In this document: positions 37,419 to 46,606 of the stretch, piece after piece
Layout: every line of letters begins with the position of its first letter
How positions within the stretch are numbered: the stretch's first letter is position 1
Origin: Sciscionella marina DSM 45152
GTDB taxonomy: Bacteria > Actinomycetota > Actinomycetes > Mycobacteriales > Pseudonocardiaceae
Reading direction: 5' to 3'
Assembly (NCBI RefSeq): GCF_000379465.1
Contig: NZ_KB905465.1
Coordinates: 186,001 to 250,000, forward strand
DNA: 64,000 nucleotides
Notes under the pieces: model-generated
What the model was told of the DNA's origin: nothing
Seen by the model: only the letters and a program-made list of their open reading frames with translations
Database searches by the model: none
Translations under genes and position numbers: made by a program

Positions 37419-38228
37419 CTACCCCGCCTGGCAGCTCGGGCACCAGTAGAGATTGCGCCCGGCCAGCTCCGCCATCGCCACCGAAGTGCCGCACACATGA
37501 CAGGGCATCCCGGCCCTGCGGTACACGTACACCTCTCCGCCGTGCCGATCCTTGCGCGGCGCCCGCCCGGCCACCCGCGGATCGTGCTCGGGCCGCACGG
37601 TGTCGATCCGCCCGACCCGCACCCCGTCCCGCATCAGCATGACCAGATCGGCCCACAGCACCGACCACAGCTCCTCGTCGATCTCCCGGCCCGGCCGGTA
37701 GGGCGGAATCCCGTGCCGGAACAACAATTCGGCCCGGTACACGTTCCCGACGCCCGCGAGCACGCTTTGGTCCATGAGCAGTGCGGCGATGCTGGTCTTG
37801 GAGCGGGCGATCCGCGCATGCGCGAGTTCGGGCTTCGCGTCCTTGCGTAACGGGTCCGGGCCGAGCATGGCGAGCATCCGGTCCACGGCGAGGACGTTGA
37901 GCAGCTCGCATTTGGTGGGCCCGCGCAGGTCGGTGGTGTGGGTCTCGCCGGCCAGCCGCATCCGCACCTTGCCGACGGGTTCCGGCGCTGGGTTCTCGAG
38001 TTCGGTGAAGGCGCCGTAGAGGCCGAGATGCACGTGCACGATGCGCCGGTCGTCGTACCGGTGGAACAGGTGCTTGCCGTAGGCCTCGGCGCGCTGCAGC
38101 ACCATGCCGTCGATGGACTCGGCCTCGAGCGCGAACCGTCCCTGCGGGCTGGAGACGGTGACCGGCTTGCGGGCGTAGCGGCGCTGGTGCAGCTTCGCGA
38201 GCCGGTGCAGGGTGTGCCCTTCGGGCAT
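37419..38228 (-). CDS. nei: Fpg/Nei family DNA glycosylase/AP lyase
   Basis: This base-excision repair enzyme removes oxidised bases. It has the catalytic N terminus PEGHTLHRLA (Pro2 nucleophile, Glu3), the helix-two-turn-helix KTSIAALLMDQSVLAGVGNVYRAELLFRHGIPP and a C-terminal zinc finger CHVCGT ... YWCPSC. PEGHT marks the endonuclease VIII side of the family. At 269 residues it corresponds to Rv2464c of M. tuberculosis, which also lies beside rpiB. It starts 2 bases after the rpiB stop, so both are one operon. Confidence 0.93.
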   Translation of the reverse strand: MPEGHTLHRLAKLHQRRYARKPVTVSSPQGRFALEAESIDGMVLQRAEAYGKHLFHRYDDRRIVHVHLGLYGAFTELENPAPEPVGKVRMRLAGETHTTDLRGPTKCELLNVLAVDRMLAMLGPDPLRKDAKPELAHARIARSKTSIAALLMDQSVLAGVGNVYRAELLFRHGIPPYRPGREIDEELWSVLWADLVMLMRDGVRVGRIDTVRPEHDPRVAGRAPRKDRHGGEVYVYRRAGMPCHVCGTSVAMAELAGRNLYWCPSCQAG

Positions 38229-38230
38229 GG

Positions 38231-38698
38231 TTACGGCAGCCTTGGCGGCTCGCCGCTCGATTCGTACTCGGCGAGCATGGCGATCCGGCGCTTGTGCCGT
38301 TCCCCATCGGAGAACGGTGTCGCGAGGAAGGCCTCGGCGATCGCGATGGCCTCCTCGGTGCTGTGCATCCGGGCGCCGATCCCGGCCACCTGGGCATTGT
38401 TGTGTTCGCGGGCGAGGCTCGCGGTCTCGGTGCTCCAGGCGAGCGCCGCACGCGCCCCGGGCACCTTGTTCGCGGCGATCTGCTCGCCGTTGCCGGAGCC
38501 GCCGATGACGATGCCGAGGCTGCCCTCGTCGGCGACGGTGCGCCGCGCGGTCTCCACGCAGAACGGCGGGTAGTCGTCGTCCGGGTCGTAGGCGGCGGGC
38601 CCGACATCCACGACGTCGTGCCCAGCCTTGCTCAGGTGGGCGATCAGCTCGCCTTTGAGTTCGTATCCGGCGTGATCGGAACCAAGGTAAACGCGCAC
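38231..38698 (-). CDS. rpiB: Ribose-5-phosphate isomerase B
   Basis: This cytosolic enzyme interconverts ribose 5-phosphate and ribulose 5-phosphate in the pentose phosphate pathway. The 155 residues show the phosphate-binding MRVYLGSDHAGYELK and the active-site VIGGSGNGEQIAANKVPGARAAL. The glutamate sits where Escherichia coli RpiB has a cysteine, as in the mycobacterial enzyme. REHNNAQVAGIGAR follows. It is the first gene of the rpiB-nei unit and the left border of the block that interrupts the mycobacterial-type gene order. Confidence 0.95.
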   Translation of the reverse strand: MRVYLGSDHAGYELKGELIAHLSKAGHDVVDVGPAAYDPDDDYPPFCVETARRTVADEGSLGIVIGGSGNGEQIAANKVPGARAALAWSTETASLAREHNNAQVAGIGARMHSTEEAIAIAEAFLATPFSDGERHKRRIAMLAEYESSGEPPRLP

Positions 38699-38748
38699 GG
38701 CGAAAAGTCTGTCACCTCGTGTTCCGCTGCTGCATTAGGGTCGCCCGC

Positions 38749-39483
38749 ATGGAGAGCTACCACCGTCAGCTCGGCCACCCGGTCCGCTGTGACTGGGGTC
38801 CGGAGGGACTCGATGCGCTCGCCGATTGCGCGGTGCTGATCATCGTCGACGTCCTCTCGTTCTGCACCTCGGCCACGATCGTCACCGAGCGGGGTTCCTC
38901 GGTGCTCCCGCTGCGGATGACCGACGACGGCGAGTTCGACGCGGCGCGGGCGCGCGGCGCGGTGCTCGCCGGGGACCGGTCCTGGACACTGCGCCCGTCC
39001 TCGCTCACCGGGATGGAGCCGGGTGTGCTGCTCGGGCTGCCCTCACCGAACGGTGCCACGCTGTGCGTTCTCGCGGCGGGCACCGGGGCCACGGTGCTGG
39101 TCGGGAGCCTGCGCAATGCGAGCGCGGTGGCCGCGGCCGCCACACGGCACGGCGGGCCGATCGGAGTGCTCGCGGCCGGGGAACGCTGGGGAAGCCGCTC
39201 CGGTCCGCTGCGCCCCGCGGCCGAGGATCAGCTCGGCGCGGGCGCGATCGTCACCGCGCTCGAATCCGCCCGCTCCCCCGAGGCCGAACTGGCCGCTGCC
39301 GGGTTCGCCGCGCTGCGGCCCCGGCTCGCCCCGGCGCTGCGGGACTGTGTCTCCGGGCGGGAACTGATCACCAAGGGCCATCCTGGGGATGTGGAACTGG
39401 CGGCCGAACACGACGTGACCGAGGTGGTCCCGGAATTGCGGGACGGGATCCTCGCGCCGCAGCGGGTGCCGGGTCTTGCTTGA
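38749..39483 (+). CDS. 2-phosphosulfolactate phosphatase (ComB) family protein
   Basis: The 244-residue protein has the ComB-family pattern VLIIVDVLSFCTSATIVTERG, LPSPNGATLCVLA, TVLVGSLRNASAVA and GVLAAGERW, with EDQLGAGAIV after it. ComB removes phosphate in coenzyme M synthesis, but actinobacteria do not make that cofactor, so the true substrate is unknown. The start is at the ATG at 38749 with a weak ribosome binding site. The MBL gene overlaps its end by 8 bases, so the two form a pair. Confidence 0.8.
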   Translation: MESYHRQLGHPVRCDWGPEGLDALADCAVLIIVDVLSFCTSATIVTERGSSVLPLRMTDDGEFDAARARGAVLAGDRSWTLRPSSLTGMEPGVLLGLPSPNGATLCVLAAGTGATVLVGSLRNASAVAAAATRHGGPIGVLAAGERWGSRSGPLRPAAEDQLGAGAIVTALESARSPEAELAAAGFAALRPRLAPALRDCVSGRELITKGHPGDVELAAEHDVTEVVPELRDGILAPQRVPGLA

Positions 39484-40156
39484 CCGGTGGGTGGAGCTCG
39501 CCGCGGGTGTCTGGGTGGTGCGCAACCGCGAGCTCGACCTGAACCTGGGGCTCGTGCTCGGTTCCCGCTCCGGACTGGTGGTGGACACCGGTTTCGGTGC
39601 GGCGCACGGGGCGGCGTTCGCCGAGGCGATCCGGGAGCACACCCCGCTGCCGCTGTCCGTGGTGCTCACCCACGCGCACTTCGATCACGTGCTCGGCACC
39701 TCGGCATTCCCGGGCGTCGAGGTGTACGCGCATCCGGTGTGCGCCGCGCGGCTGACCGAGATCACTGTTCACGATCGAGAACAGTGGTCACAGGAGTGTC
39801 CTGCGTTCACCGAGGAGATCACTGTTTCCCCGCTCGTGCCGCCGACCGCCGGGACCGCGGACCACACGCTCGACCTCGGCGGGCGCACGGTGCGGCTGCT
39901 GCATCCGGGCCGCGGGCACACCGGGGGTGATCTGATCGTGCACATCCCGGACGCGGCCTGCGTGTTCGCCGGTGACCTCGTCGAGCAGGGCGCCGAACCA
40001 CAGGCGGGCGAGGACGCGTTCCCCGCCGAGTGGCCCGCGAGCCTGGACCGCCTGCTCGCGCTGGACCCGCAGCTCGTGGTCCCCGGTCACGGCGAACCGG
40101 TGGCCCCCGCCTTCGTGGCCGCCCAGCGCGAAGCGCTCACAGCTGGATGGACTTGA
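39476..40156 (+). CDS. Metallo-beta-lactamase fold hydrolase
   Basis: The 226-residue protein has the metal-binding motif [11 protein letters not shown], then GRGHTGGD with the third histidine, [10 protein letters not shown] with the bridging Asp and VPGHGEP near the C terminus. It resembles quorum-lactonase or glyoxalase II-like hydrolases of unknown substrate. The TTG at 39476 gives an 8-base overlap with the ComB-type gene; a GTG at 39488 is an alternative. Its 3' end overlaps the convergent aldehyde dehydrogenase gene by 20 bases. Confidence 0.85.
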   Translation: MLDRWVELAAGVWVVRNRELDLNLGLVLGSRSGLVVDTGFGAAHGAAFAEAIREHTPLPLSVVLTHAHFDHVLGTSAFPGVEVYAHPVCAARLTEITVHDREQWSQECPAFTEEITVSPLVPPTAGTADHTLDLGGRTVRLLHPGRGHTGGDLIVHIPDAACVFAGDLVEQGAEPQAGEDAFPAEWPASLDRLLALDPQLVVPGHGEPVAPAFVAAQREALTAGWT

Positions 40157-41564
40157 CCTCGGTGAACTCCTCGAGCCCGTAGCGCCCGAGTTCCCTGCCG
40201 ATGCCGGACTGCCGGTACCCGCCGAACGGGGCGACCGGGTTGAACGCGCCGCCGTTCACATCGACCTGCCCGGTGCGCAGCCGCCGCGCGAAGGCCAGTG
40301 CCCGGTCCGGATCGGCAGAGGACACTCCCCCGGCCAGCCCGTAAACGGTGGCGTTCGCGATGCGCGCCGCGTCCTCCTCGTCCGCGTAGGGCATGATCGA
40401 CAGCGCCGGTCCGAAGATCTCCTCGTTGGCGATGGTCATCTCCGGGCGCACCCCGGCGAAGATGGTGGGCGCGACATAGGCGCCACGGTCCGGCAGTCCC
40501 TCGGCCCCGGCGCCGCCGAGCACCACGTCCGCCCCTTCGCTCGCCCCGGTGCGGTAGTAGCCGAGCACCCGCTCGCGCTGCGCGGCCGAGGACATCGGGC
40601 CGACCCGGGTTGCCGGATCGGTCGGATCGCCGACGGCGTACTTCGCGGCCGCGGCAACGGCGAGTTCCACGATCTCGTCGTGCCGCGCGGCGGGCACCAG
40701 CATCCTGGTGAGCGCGGTGCAGGTCTGGCCGCCGTTGATGTAGCAGTTCGCCAGCCCGATCTTGACCGCCTTGGCGAAGTCGGCGTCATCGAGCAGCACG
40801 TTCGCGGATTTCCCGCCCAGTTCCAGGGCGACCTTCTTCACTGTGTCCGCGGCCGCCTTGGCCACCAGTTTGCCCGCGCGGGTGGATCCGGTGAACGAGA
40901 TCATGTCGATGCCCTCGTGCGCGGACAGCGCCGCGCCCACCACGTCCCCGGTGCCGTGCACCAGGTTGAACACCCCGGCGGGAAGGCCGATCCGGTCCAG
41001 GATGTCGGCGAAGATCCCCGCCGAGAGCGGGGCGATCTCCGAGGGTTTGAGCACCACGGTGTTGCCCGCGACGAGCGCGGGGGCCACCTTGTTGACCACC
41101 TGGTGCAGCGGGTAGTTCCACGGGGTGATCGCGCCGACCACGCCGACGGGTTCACGCACTACGAGCGAGTTGCCGATCCGTTCCTCGAAGGCGTACCCGG
41201 CCTCGAGCACGTCCGCGAGTCCCGCCGAGGTCGATGCGGGCAAACCGGCCTGCACCTTCTGCGCGAAGGTGATCGGCGAACCCATCTCGGCGGTGATGGT
41301 CGCGGCGATCTCGGCACCGCGCGCCTCGAGCTCCCCGGCCAGGGCGCGCACCATGGCGATCCGGTCGGCGAGCGGGGTGTCCGCCCAGGCCGGTTGCGCC
41401 GCTGCCGCCGCGGCCACCGCGTCGTCCACATCGGCACTCGTCCCGGCCGGGACCGAGGCGATGACCTCTTCGGTCGCCGGGTTCACGACCTCGATGCGCT
41501 CGCTGCCACCGCGCTGCTGCCCGGCGATGACGTGCTCGGTGCTTGTCGTGACTGGCGCGGCCAT
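40137..41564 (-). CDS. NAD(P)-dependent aldehyde dehydrogenase
   Basis: The 475-residue enzyme oxidises an aldehyde to its acid. Motifs are [53 protein letters not shown] with the general-base Glu, [13 protein letters not shown] with the catalytic Cys, and [19 protein letters not shown] lies just before the ATG at 41564, and a hairpin stands directly upstream of it. The substrate cannot be told from context. Confidence 0.93.
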   Translation of the reverse strand: MAAPVTTSTEHVIAGQQRGGSERIEVVNPATEEVIASVPAGTSADVDDAVAAAAAAQPAWADTPLADRIAMVRALAGELEARGAEIAATITAEMGSPITFAQKVQAGLPASTSAGLADVLEAGYAFEERIGNSLVVREPVGVVGAITPWNYPLHQVVNKVAPALVAGNTVVLKPSEIAPLSAGIFADILDRIGLPAGVFNLVHGTGDVVGAALSAHEGIDMISFTGSTRAGKLVAKAAADTVKKVALELGGKSANVLLDDADFAKAVKIGLANCYINGGQTCTALTRMLVPAARHDEIVELAVAAAAKYAVGDPTDPATRVGPMSSAAQRERVLGYYRTGASEGADVVLGGAGAEGLPDRGAYVAPTIFAGVRPEMTIANEEIFGPALSIMPYADEEDAARIANATVYGLAGGVSSADPDRALAFARRLRTGQVDVNGGAFNPVAPFGGYRQSGIGRELGRYGLEEFTEVKSIQL

Positions 41565-41576
41565 GGAAATCCTCCC

Positions 41577-41609
41577 GGTGGGCGGTGACTCGACTGATCA
41601 CCGCCCACC
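41577..41609 (-). terminator. Hairpin between the tripeptidyl aminopeptidase and aldehyde dehydrogenase genes
   Basis: GGTGGGCGGTGA (41577-41588) and TCACCGCCCACC (41598-41609) are exact complements of 12 bases with a 9-base loop. On the minus strand it lies after the peptidase stop (41622) and just before the ribosome binding site of the dehydrogenase, so it could end the first transcript or attenuate the second. Confidence 0.6.
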
Positions 41610-41621
41610 TTGCCACATTCC

Positions 41622-43184
41622 TCAGAAATGCAGCGCGGGAAGCAGGGACCGGTGTTCCTCGGCCGTGCGCTTCTGTGCTTCCGCGTTCTCCGGCTGCGGA
41701 TCGGGCAGCGGAGCACAGCTCACATCCGATTGGCGGCCCGGTGCGCGGTCCGGGAGCTTGCCGGTGGCCAGGTAGTCCGCGATCCGGTCGTCCACGCAGG
41801 CGTTGCCGTAGAGCGAATCGGCATGCGCGGTGCCGCCCGGCTCCCCGATCAGCCGGGCACCCGGGTAGCGGGAACGGACCTCGAGACTGCCCTCGAACGG
41901 GGTGGCCGCGTCCAGGGTCTCCCCGATGAGCAGCGCGCTCGTGGTCTTCGATCCGTCCACCTGCACCGGTTTACCCGCCTTGGCAGGCCAGTCCAGGCAG
42001 GGCGCGTTGTACCAGGTGTTCGACCAGGCGTTGAACGGCGCGGTGGCGTGGATCCGCCAGGCATCGGCCCGCCACTTGCCGTAGGAGCGCGGCCACTGGA
42101 GGTCGGTGCACTGCACCGCGTTGTACACCGCGTAGTTGTTCTCCGTGTCCGGTTCGGTGTTCGGGCCGAACTCGGAGATCAGCGGTTCCGCGTCACCCTT
42201 GTTCACCCAGGCTGCGAAGGCGTCCGCGAGTTCGGTCCACACCACCCGGTAGTACCCGGCGCTCTGGAAGATGTCGGTCCACTCGGCGGGGCCGATCTTG
42301 CCGCCCGCGGGCGCGTGCTCGAGCCGGTCCCGCTGGTGGTACCACTGCCGGTGCACGGCTTCCTTGGTCTTGCCGAGGTGGTAGACGTCGTCGTGCTTGG
42401 CCAGCCACTCGAACCAGATCCCCAGATTGCGGTCGAAGGCGTACTCCTGGTTCAGGTTGGCCTGGTACCAGATGTTGCGCGGGTCCACATTGGAGTCGAG
42501 CACCATGCGCCGCATCCGGTCCGGGTGCAGCGTGCTGTACACCTGGCCGAGGTAGGTGCCGTAGGAGAAGCCGAGGAAGTTGATCTGCTCGGCGCCGAGC
42601 GCGGTGCGGATCGCTTCCATATCGGAGACCGAGTCGGTGGTCTTCATGTGCTCGAGCAGTTTTCCGCCGTTGCGCCCGCAGGCCTTGGCGTAGTCGCGCT
42701 TGTGCTTGCGCCAGTACTGTTCGATTCCGGGCCGGTCGGGCGTGTAGTCGGGCCGGTCGAACCCGGTTTCCTTCGGGTCGCAGGACAGTTTCGGCGTGGA
42801 TTCGCCAACCCCGCGCGGGTCGAAGCCGATCCAGTCGTAGGCCTTGCCCACCCCGTTCGGCACCTTCTTGCCCTGGGTAGCCATCCGCAGCCCGGCGCCG
42901 CCCGGGCCGCCCGGGTTGACCAGCATGACGCCCTGATAGGCCGAATCCGGCACGGTGTGCTTGATGCGCGAGACGGCGATCGACACCGTGCCCGCCCCGG
43001 GATCGGCCGGATCGAGCGGCGCCTTCACGGTGCCACACTGCGCGCCCGCCTTCTGCAGATCGGCCGATGCGCACTTACCCCAGTCGATCCGGTCCTGTTG
43101 CTGTGCCGCGGCCGCGGGCGTGACGGTGAGTGCCGCACCGAGCAGCAGCCCGCACGCGAGCATGGCGGTCCCGGTCTTGTTCAT
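41622..43184 (-). CDS. Secreted tripeptidyl aminopeptidase-type alpha/beta hydrolase
   Basis: The protein of 520 residues has a signal peptide (AMLACGLLLGAALTVTPAAAA). It belongs to the SlpD/SlpE/TAP family with VMLVNPGGPGGAG near the oxyanion hole, INFLGFSYGTYLGQVY with the nucleophile serine, ALLIGETLDAATPFEGS with the aspartate and GGTAHADSLYGNACVDD with the histidine in the TAP-like C-terminal domain. Such enzymes remove tripeptides from the ends of peptides outside the cell. It is a single-gene unit between xylB and the hairpin. Confidence 0.9.
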   Translation of the reverse strand: MNKTGTAMLACGLLLGAALTVTPAAAAQQQDRIDWGKCASADLQKAGAQCGTVKAPLDPADPGAGTVSIAVSRIKHTVPDSAYQGVMLVNPGGPGGAGLRMATQGKKVPNGVGKAYDWIGFDPRGVGESTPKLSCDPKETGFDRPDYTPDRPGIEQYWRKHKRDYAKACGRNGGKLLEHMKTTDSVSDMEAIRTALGAEQINFLGFSYGTYLGQVYSTLHPDRMRRMVLDSNVDPRNIWYQANLNQEYAFDRNLGIWFEWLAKHDDVYHLGKTKEAVHRQWYHQRDRLEHAPAGGKIGPAEWTDIFQSAGYYRVVWTELADAFAAWVNKGDAEPLISEFGPNTEPDTENNYAVYNAVQCTDLQWPRSYGKWRADAWRIHATAPFNAWSNTWYNAPCLDWPAKAGKPVQVDGSKTTSALLIGETLDAATPFEGSLEVRSRYPGARLIGEPGGTAHADSLYGNACVDDRIADYLATGKLPDRAPGRQSDVSCAPLPDPQPENAEAQKRTAEEHRSLLPALHF

Positions 43185-43249
43185 CGCTGTTCCCTACCCA
43201 TGTGTTCTGCCCAGCCCCTGCGTGAGTAGTCCTGTGTGATCGCAAGACC

Positions 43250-44629
43250 TTAACCGAGATTCTTGATCCGGGCATAGTTTTCACGGATAACTGATTCGGA
43301 CTTACCCGTAAAGGTGGCCGCGGGCTCGCGAACATCCCACTGCGGTGGGCATTCGGCACCGGAGAGTGTCCACGCGGCCTGCCGTGCGGCCCCGAGCGCG
43401 ACGTACTGCGCCGGCCGCGGCACGGTGACCGGGAGCCCGAATACGCTCGGCGCGATCCGCCGGACCGCCTCGGACGCGGCACCACCACCGATGAGCAGCA
43501 ACCGCTCCGGCGTGATTCCCTGCTCCCGCAAGGGTTCGATGCCATCGGCCAGCCCGCAGAGCATACCTTCCACCGCGGCACGGGCGAGGTTTCCCGGACC
43601 GGCGTTGGCCGTGGTGAGCCCGGCGAACATGCCGCTGGCGTCCGGCCGGTTGGGGGTGCGTTCCCCGTCCAGATAGGGCAGCAGCGTCATCCCACCGGCG
43701 CCCGGTTCCGCGCCGAGCGCCAGTTCGTCGAACTCCGCACGGTCCGCGCGCAGTAACCCGGCGGTCGCGTCGAGTACCCGCGCCGCGTTCAGTGTGCACA
43801 CCAAGGGAAGGTAGCCACCGGCGGCATCGGCGAATCCGGCGACGAATCCGCCCGGGTCCCCGCTCGGCTCGCTCCCGACCGCGAAAACCGTCCCGGATGT
43901 ACCGACCGAGACGACGACCTCACCCTCGGCGAGATCCATGCCGAGCGCGGCTCCCATGTTGTCCCCGGTTCCCGGGGCGAGCAGGATGCCGTCCGGGGTT
44001 TCCCCCACCGGTTCGTTCGGCGCGGCGATCCTCGGCAGTTCCGGCACCGAACCGAAGGCGCGCTTCACCAGATCGGTGCGGTAGTCCTGTTGCCACGGTG
44101 CGAAATAGCCGGTTCCCGAGGCGTCGCCGCGATCGGTGGCCGGGCACTGCCTGCCATCACCGAGCCGCCAGGTCAGCCAGTCGTGCGGAAGCATCACCCC
44201 GGCCACCCGTCGCGCGTTCGCCGGCTCGTGCTCGGCGAGCCAGCGCAGCTTGGTGATGGTGAACGAGACGGGCGGCACCGAACCGATGGCCTCCACCCAG
44301 CGCGGTGGCCCGCCGAGCTCGGCGATGAGCTCGGCGGCTGCCTGCGCGGAGCGGGTGTCGTTCCACAGCAAGGCATCGCGCACGACCGCACCCTGCTCGT
44401 CCACGGCGACCATACCGTGCTGTTGACCGGCGACCGCGAGCGCGCGCACCCCGTCCAGCAGGCCGTCGGCGGCCTGTTCGAACGCGGTCAGCCAGGCGTC
44501 CGGCGGGCATTCGGTTCCCGGCGGATGCGGTGCACTCGCCTCGCGGACCACCGCGCCGGTCCCGGCATCGCAAACGACGATCTTCGTCGACTGAGTGGAG
44601 GAATCCACTCCCGCGACGAGTTCGGTCAT
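43250..44629 (-). CDS. xylB: Xylulokinase (FGGY family)
   Basis: This kinase phosphorylates D-xylulose to enter the pentose phosphate pathway. The 459-residue protein has ELVAGVDSSTQSTKIVV at the ATP-binding start, AVAGQQHGMVAVDEQG with the xylulokinase-type QHG motif, DALLWNDTRSAQAA, GTGDNMGAALGMDL, VVSVGTSGTVFAV and LLIGGGAASEAVRRIAPSVFGLPV. It is the last gene of the polyol operon, 129 bases behind the dehydrogenase gene. Together these would convert a pentitol to xylulose 5-phosphate. Confidence 0.9.
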   Translation of the reverse strand: MTELVAGVDSSTQSTKIVVCDAGTGAVVREASAPHPPGTECPPDAWLTAFEQAADGLLDGVRALAVAGQQHGMVAVDEQGAVVRDALLWNDTRSAQAAAELIAELGGPPRWVEAIGSVPPVSFTITKLRWLAEHEPANARRVAGVMLPHDWLTWRLGDGRQCPATDRGDASGTGYFAPWQQDYRTDLVKRAFGSVPELPRIAAPNEPVGETPDGILLAPGTGDNMGAALGMDLAEGEVVVSVGTSGTVFAVGSEPSGDPGGFVAGFADAAGGYLPLVCTLNAARVLDATAGLLRADRAEFDELALGAEPGAGGMTLLPYLDGERTPNRPDASGMFAGLTTANAGPGNLARAAVEGMLCGLADGIEPLREQGITPERLLLIGGGAASEAVRRIAPSVFGLPVTVPRPAQYVALGAARQAAWTLSGAECPPQWDVREPAATFTGKSESVIRENYARIKNLG

Positions 44630-44758
44630 GAGAGCGCCTCTTTTCTGGCCAGCACAGCCTTTCCGAGCATCGTGGCGAGCGCCGGCGAGCGCGGAGCGCA
44701 GGAAAGGCCCGATCGGAACAGCACGGTCATAGCGGAGCAGCCTAATCCCCGCGGCGGG

Positions 44759-45757
44759 TCAGGGAACGACCTGGATCTTGCGCCCCGCCCCGGCCCGGAA
44801 CCGTTCGATGGCGCCGTCGTACTGTTCGAGCGGCAGCCGGTCGGAGATCATCGTGTCCGCGTCGATCACCCCGGAGGCGAACAGTTCGACCGCGCGCCCA
44901 TAGGAATGCAGCACGGCCATGCTCCCGACGATGGTGATCTCGTTGTTGTAGACCGCGAACGGGGACACCTTGGCCATCACTTCCCCCGCGGCGACTCCGA
45001 ACTGCTGGAACACCCCGCCCGGTTTGACCCGGCGGATCGCGTCCTCGATCGCGGGCACCGCGCCGGTGCAGTCGATCACCACATCCCAGCCGCGCGGGTG
45101 CGCATCGGCCAGTTCCCCGGCACTGGCCGCGGTCGCGGTCGCCCCGAGGGCCGCCGCGGTACTCAGTCGTTCGGCGTTCAGATCGACGACGGAGACCGAG
45201 ATCGCGCCACCGAGCGGGGCGAGCTGGGCCATCAGCAGCCCCATGGTGCCCGCGCCATAGATCAGGTAGTGCGAGCCCAGTTCCCGCGGAAGCAGATCGA
45301 ATCCGTGCACCGCACAGGAAAGCGGCTCGATCAGCGAGGCCTGGTCGAGCCGGACGGATTCGGGCAGCCGGTAGCAGTTGCGCACCGGGACCCGCACGTA
45401 CTGCGCCATCGCCCCGTCCACGGTGTCCCCGATCGCGTTCCAGTTCAGGCACAGATTTCCCTTGCCCACGACGCAGTTCGCGCACTCACCGCAGAACAGC
45501 GAGGGATCGCAGGCCACCGCGTCCCCTTCGGCGAACTCGGTCACCGCGGAACCGAGCGCCACGATCCGCCCGGCGAACTCGTGCCCGGGCACCAGCGGGT
45601 ACGGCGCGAGCGGGAACTCCCCGTCGAGGATGTGCACATCCGTACCGCAGATCCCGCAGGAGTCGACCTCGACGATCACATCCCGTGCCCCCGGCGTCGG
45701 ATCGTCCACAGTGGACACCGTGGTCTTGGACGGTGTCTCGATCACCAATGCACGCAA
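44759..45757 (-). CDS. Zinc-dependent polyol dehydrogenase (medium-chain)
   Basis: The 332-residue enzyme has the catalytic zinc ligands in CGICGTDVHILDGEFP and PLVPGHEFAGRI, the structural zinc cysteines in CGECANCVVGKGNLC, and the NAD-binding YGAGTMGLLMAQLA. It resembles arabitol/sorbitol-type dehydrogenases. With xylulokinase next to it, D-arabitol or xylitol oxidation to D-xylulose is the best guess. The gene starts 12 bases behind the upstream permease stop codon. Confidence 0.88.
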   Translation of the reverse strand: MRALVIETPSKTTVSTVDDPTPGARDVIVEVDSCGICGTDVHILDGEFPLAPYPLVPGHEFAGRIVALGSAVTEFAEGDAVACDPSLFCGECANCVVGKGNLCLNWNAIGDTVDGAMAQYVRVPVRNCYRLPESVRLDQASLIEPLSCAVHGFDLLPRELGSHYLIYGAGTMGLLMAQLAPLGGAISVSVVDLNAERLSTAAALGATATAASAGELADAHPRGWDVVIDCTGAVPAIEDAIRRVKPGGVFQQFGVAAGEVMAKVSPFAVYNNEITIVGSMAVLHSYGRAVELFASGVIDADTMISDRLPLEQYDGAIERFRAGAGRKIQVVP

Positions 45758-45769
45758 GTGGAGTTCTCC

Positions 45770-46606
45770 CTATTTCACGGCGCCCATGGAAAGCCCACGG
45801 ACTAGTTGCTTCTGCGCGAACCACCCCGCGAGCAGGACCGGAATCGAGGCGAGCGTGGCCGCCGCTGCCAGCCGTGCCCAGTATGCCCCTTCCGAGGTGA
45901 TGAACGAGACCAGGAACACCGGCATGGTGGAGGCCCGGATCGTGGTGAGGTTGAGCGCGAAGAAGAATTCGTTCCAGGTGAAGATTACACAGATCAGTGC
46001 GGTCGCCGCGATTCCCGGGGCCACCACCGGAAGCAGGACGTGCCGGATCTCCTGCCCGAGTTTGGCCCCGTCCATCCGCGCGGCCTCGAGCATTTCCGAT
46101 GGCACCTCGAGGAAGAACGAGCGCATCATCCACACCGCGATCGGCAGGTTCATCCCGGTGTAGAGCACGACGAGGGTCCAGATGTTGTCCAGCCCGGAAA
46201 TGCTGCGCGCCGCAAGATAGATGGGAATGATCGCGGCGACGATCGGGAGCATTTTCGTCGAGATGAAAAAGAACAGCGCGTTCTGCACCTTGCGCACCGC
46301 ATAGATCGACAGCGCATAGGCGGCGGGGACCGCGAGTACCAGTACGAGCGCGGTGGAGACCACGGTGGCCAGCAGCGAGTTCACCAGATACGGCCCGATT
46401 CCCGAGGAGAACACCGAGGCGTACTGCTCGAAAACGGGCTTGAACACCAGATGCGGGGTCGTGGAATAGGCGTCGGCCTCGGTCTTGAACGAGGTGAGCA
46501 CCATCCACAGCACCGGGAAGAAGAACAGGATCCCGATGATCCAGGCGCCGATCGCCCAGATCGAGGTGCCGAGCTTTCCCTTGCGGCGTACCGCGATCTC
46601 GCTCAT
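45770..46606 (-). CDS. ABC sugar/polyol permease, MalG type
   Basis: The 278-residue inner-membrane protein has six helices, beginning with WAIGAWIIGILFFFPVLWMVLTSFK, and the EAA loop EVPSEMLEAARMDGAKLGQEIRHVLLPVVAPG that docks an ATPase. LSMGAVK is the typical C-terminal end of this permease class. Its start overlaps the MalF-type gene by 4 bases. No ATPase gene is present in the operon, so it probably uses a shared one such as MsiK. Confidence 0.92.
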   Translation of the reverse strand: MSEIAVRRKGKLGTSIWAIGAWIIGILFFFPVLWMVLTSFKTEADAYSTTPHLVFKPVFEQYASVFSSGIGPYLVNSLLATVVSTALVLVLAVPAAYALSIYAVRKVQNALFFFISTKMLPIVAAIIPIYLAARSISGLDNIWTLVVLYTGMNLPIAVWMMRSFFLEVPSEMLEAARMDGAKLGQEIRHVLLPVVAPGIAATALICVIFTWNEFFFALNLTTIRASTMPVFLVSFITSEGAYWARLAAAATLASIPVLLAGWFAQKQLVRGLSMGAVK

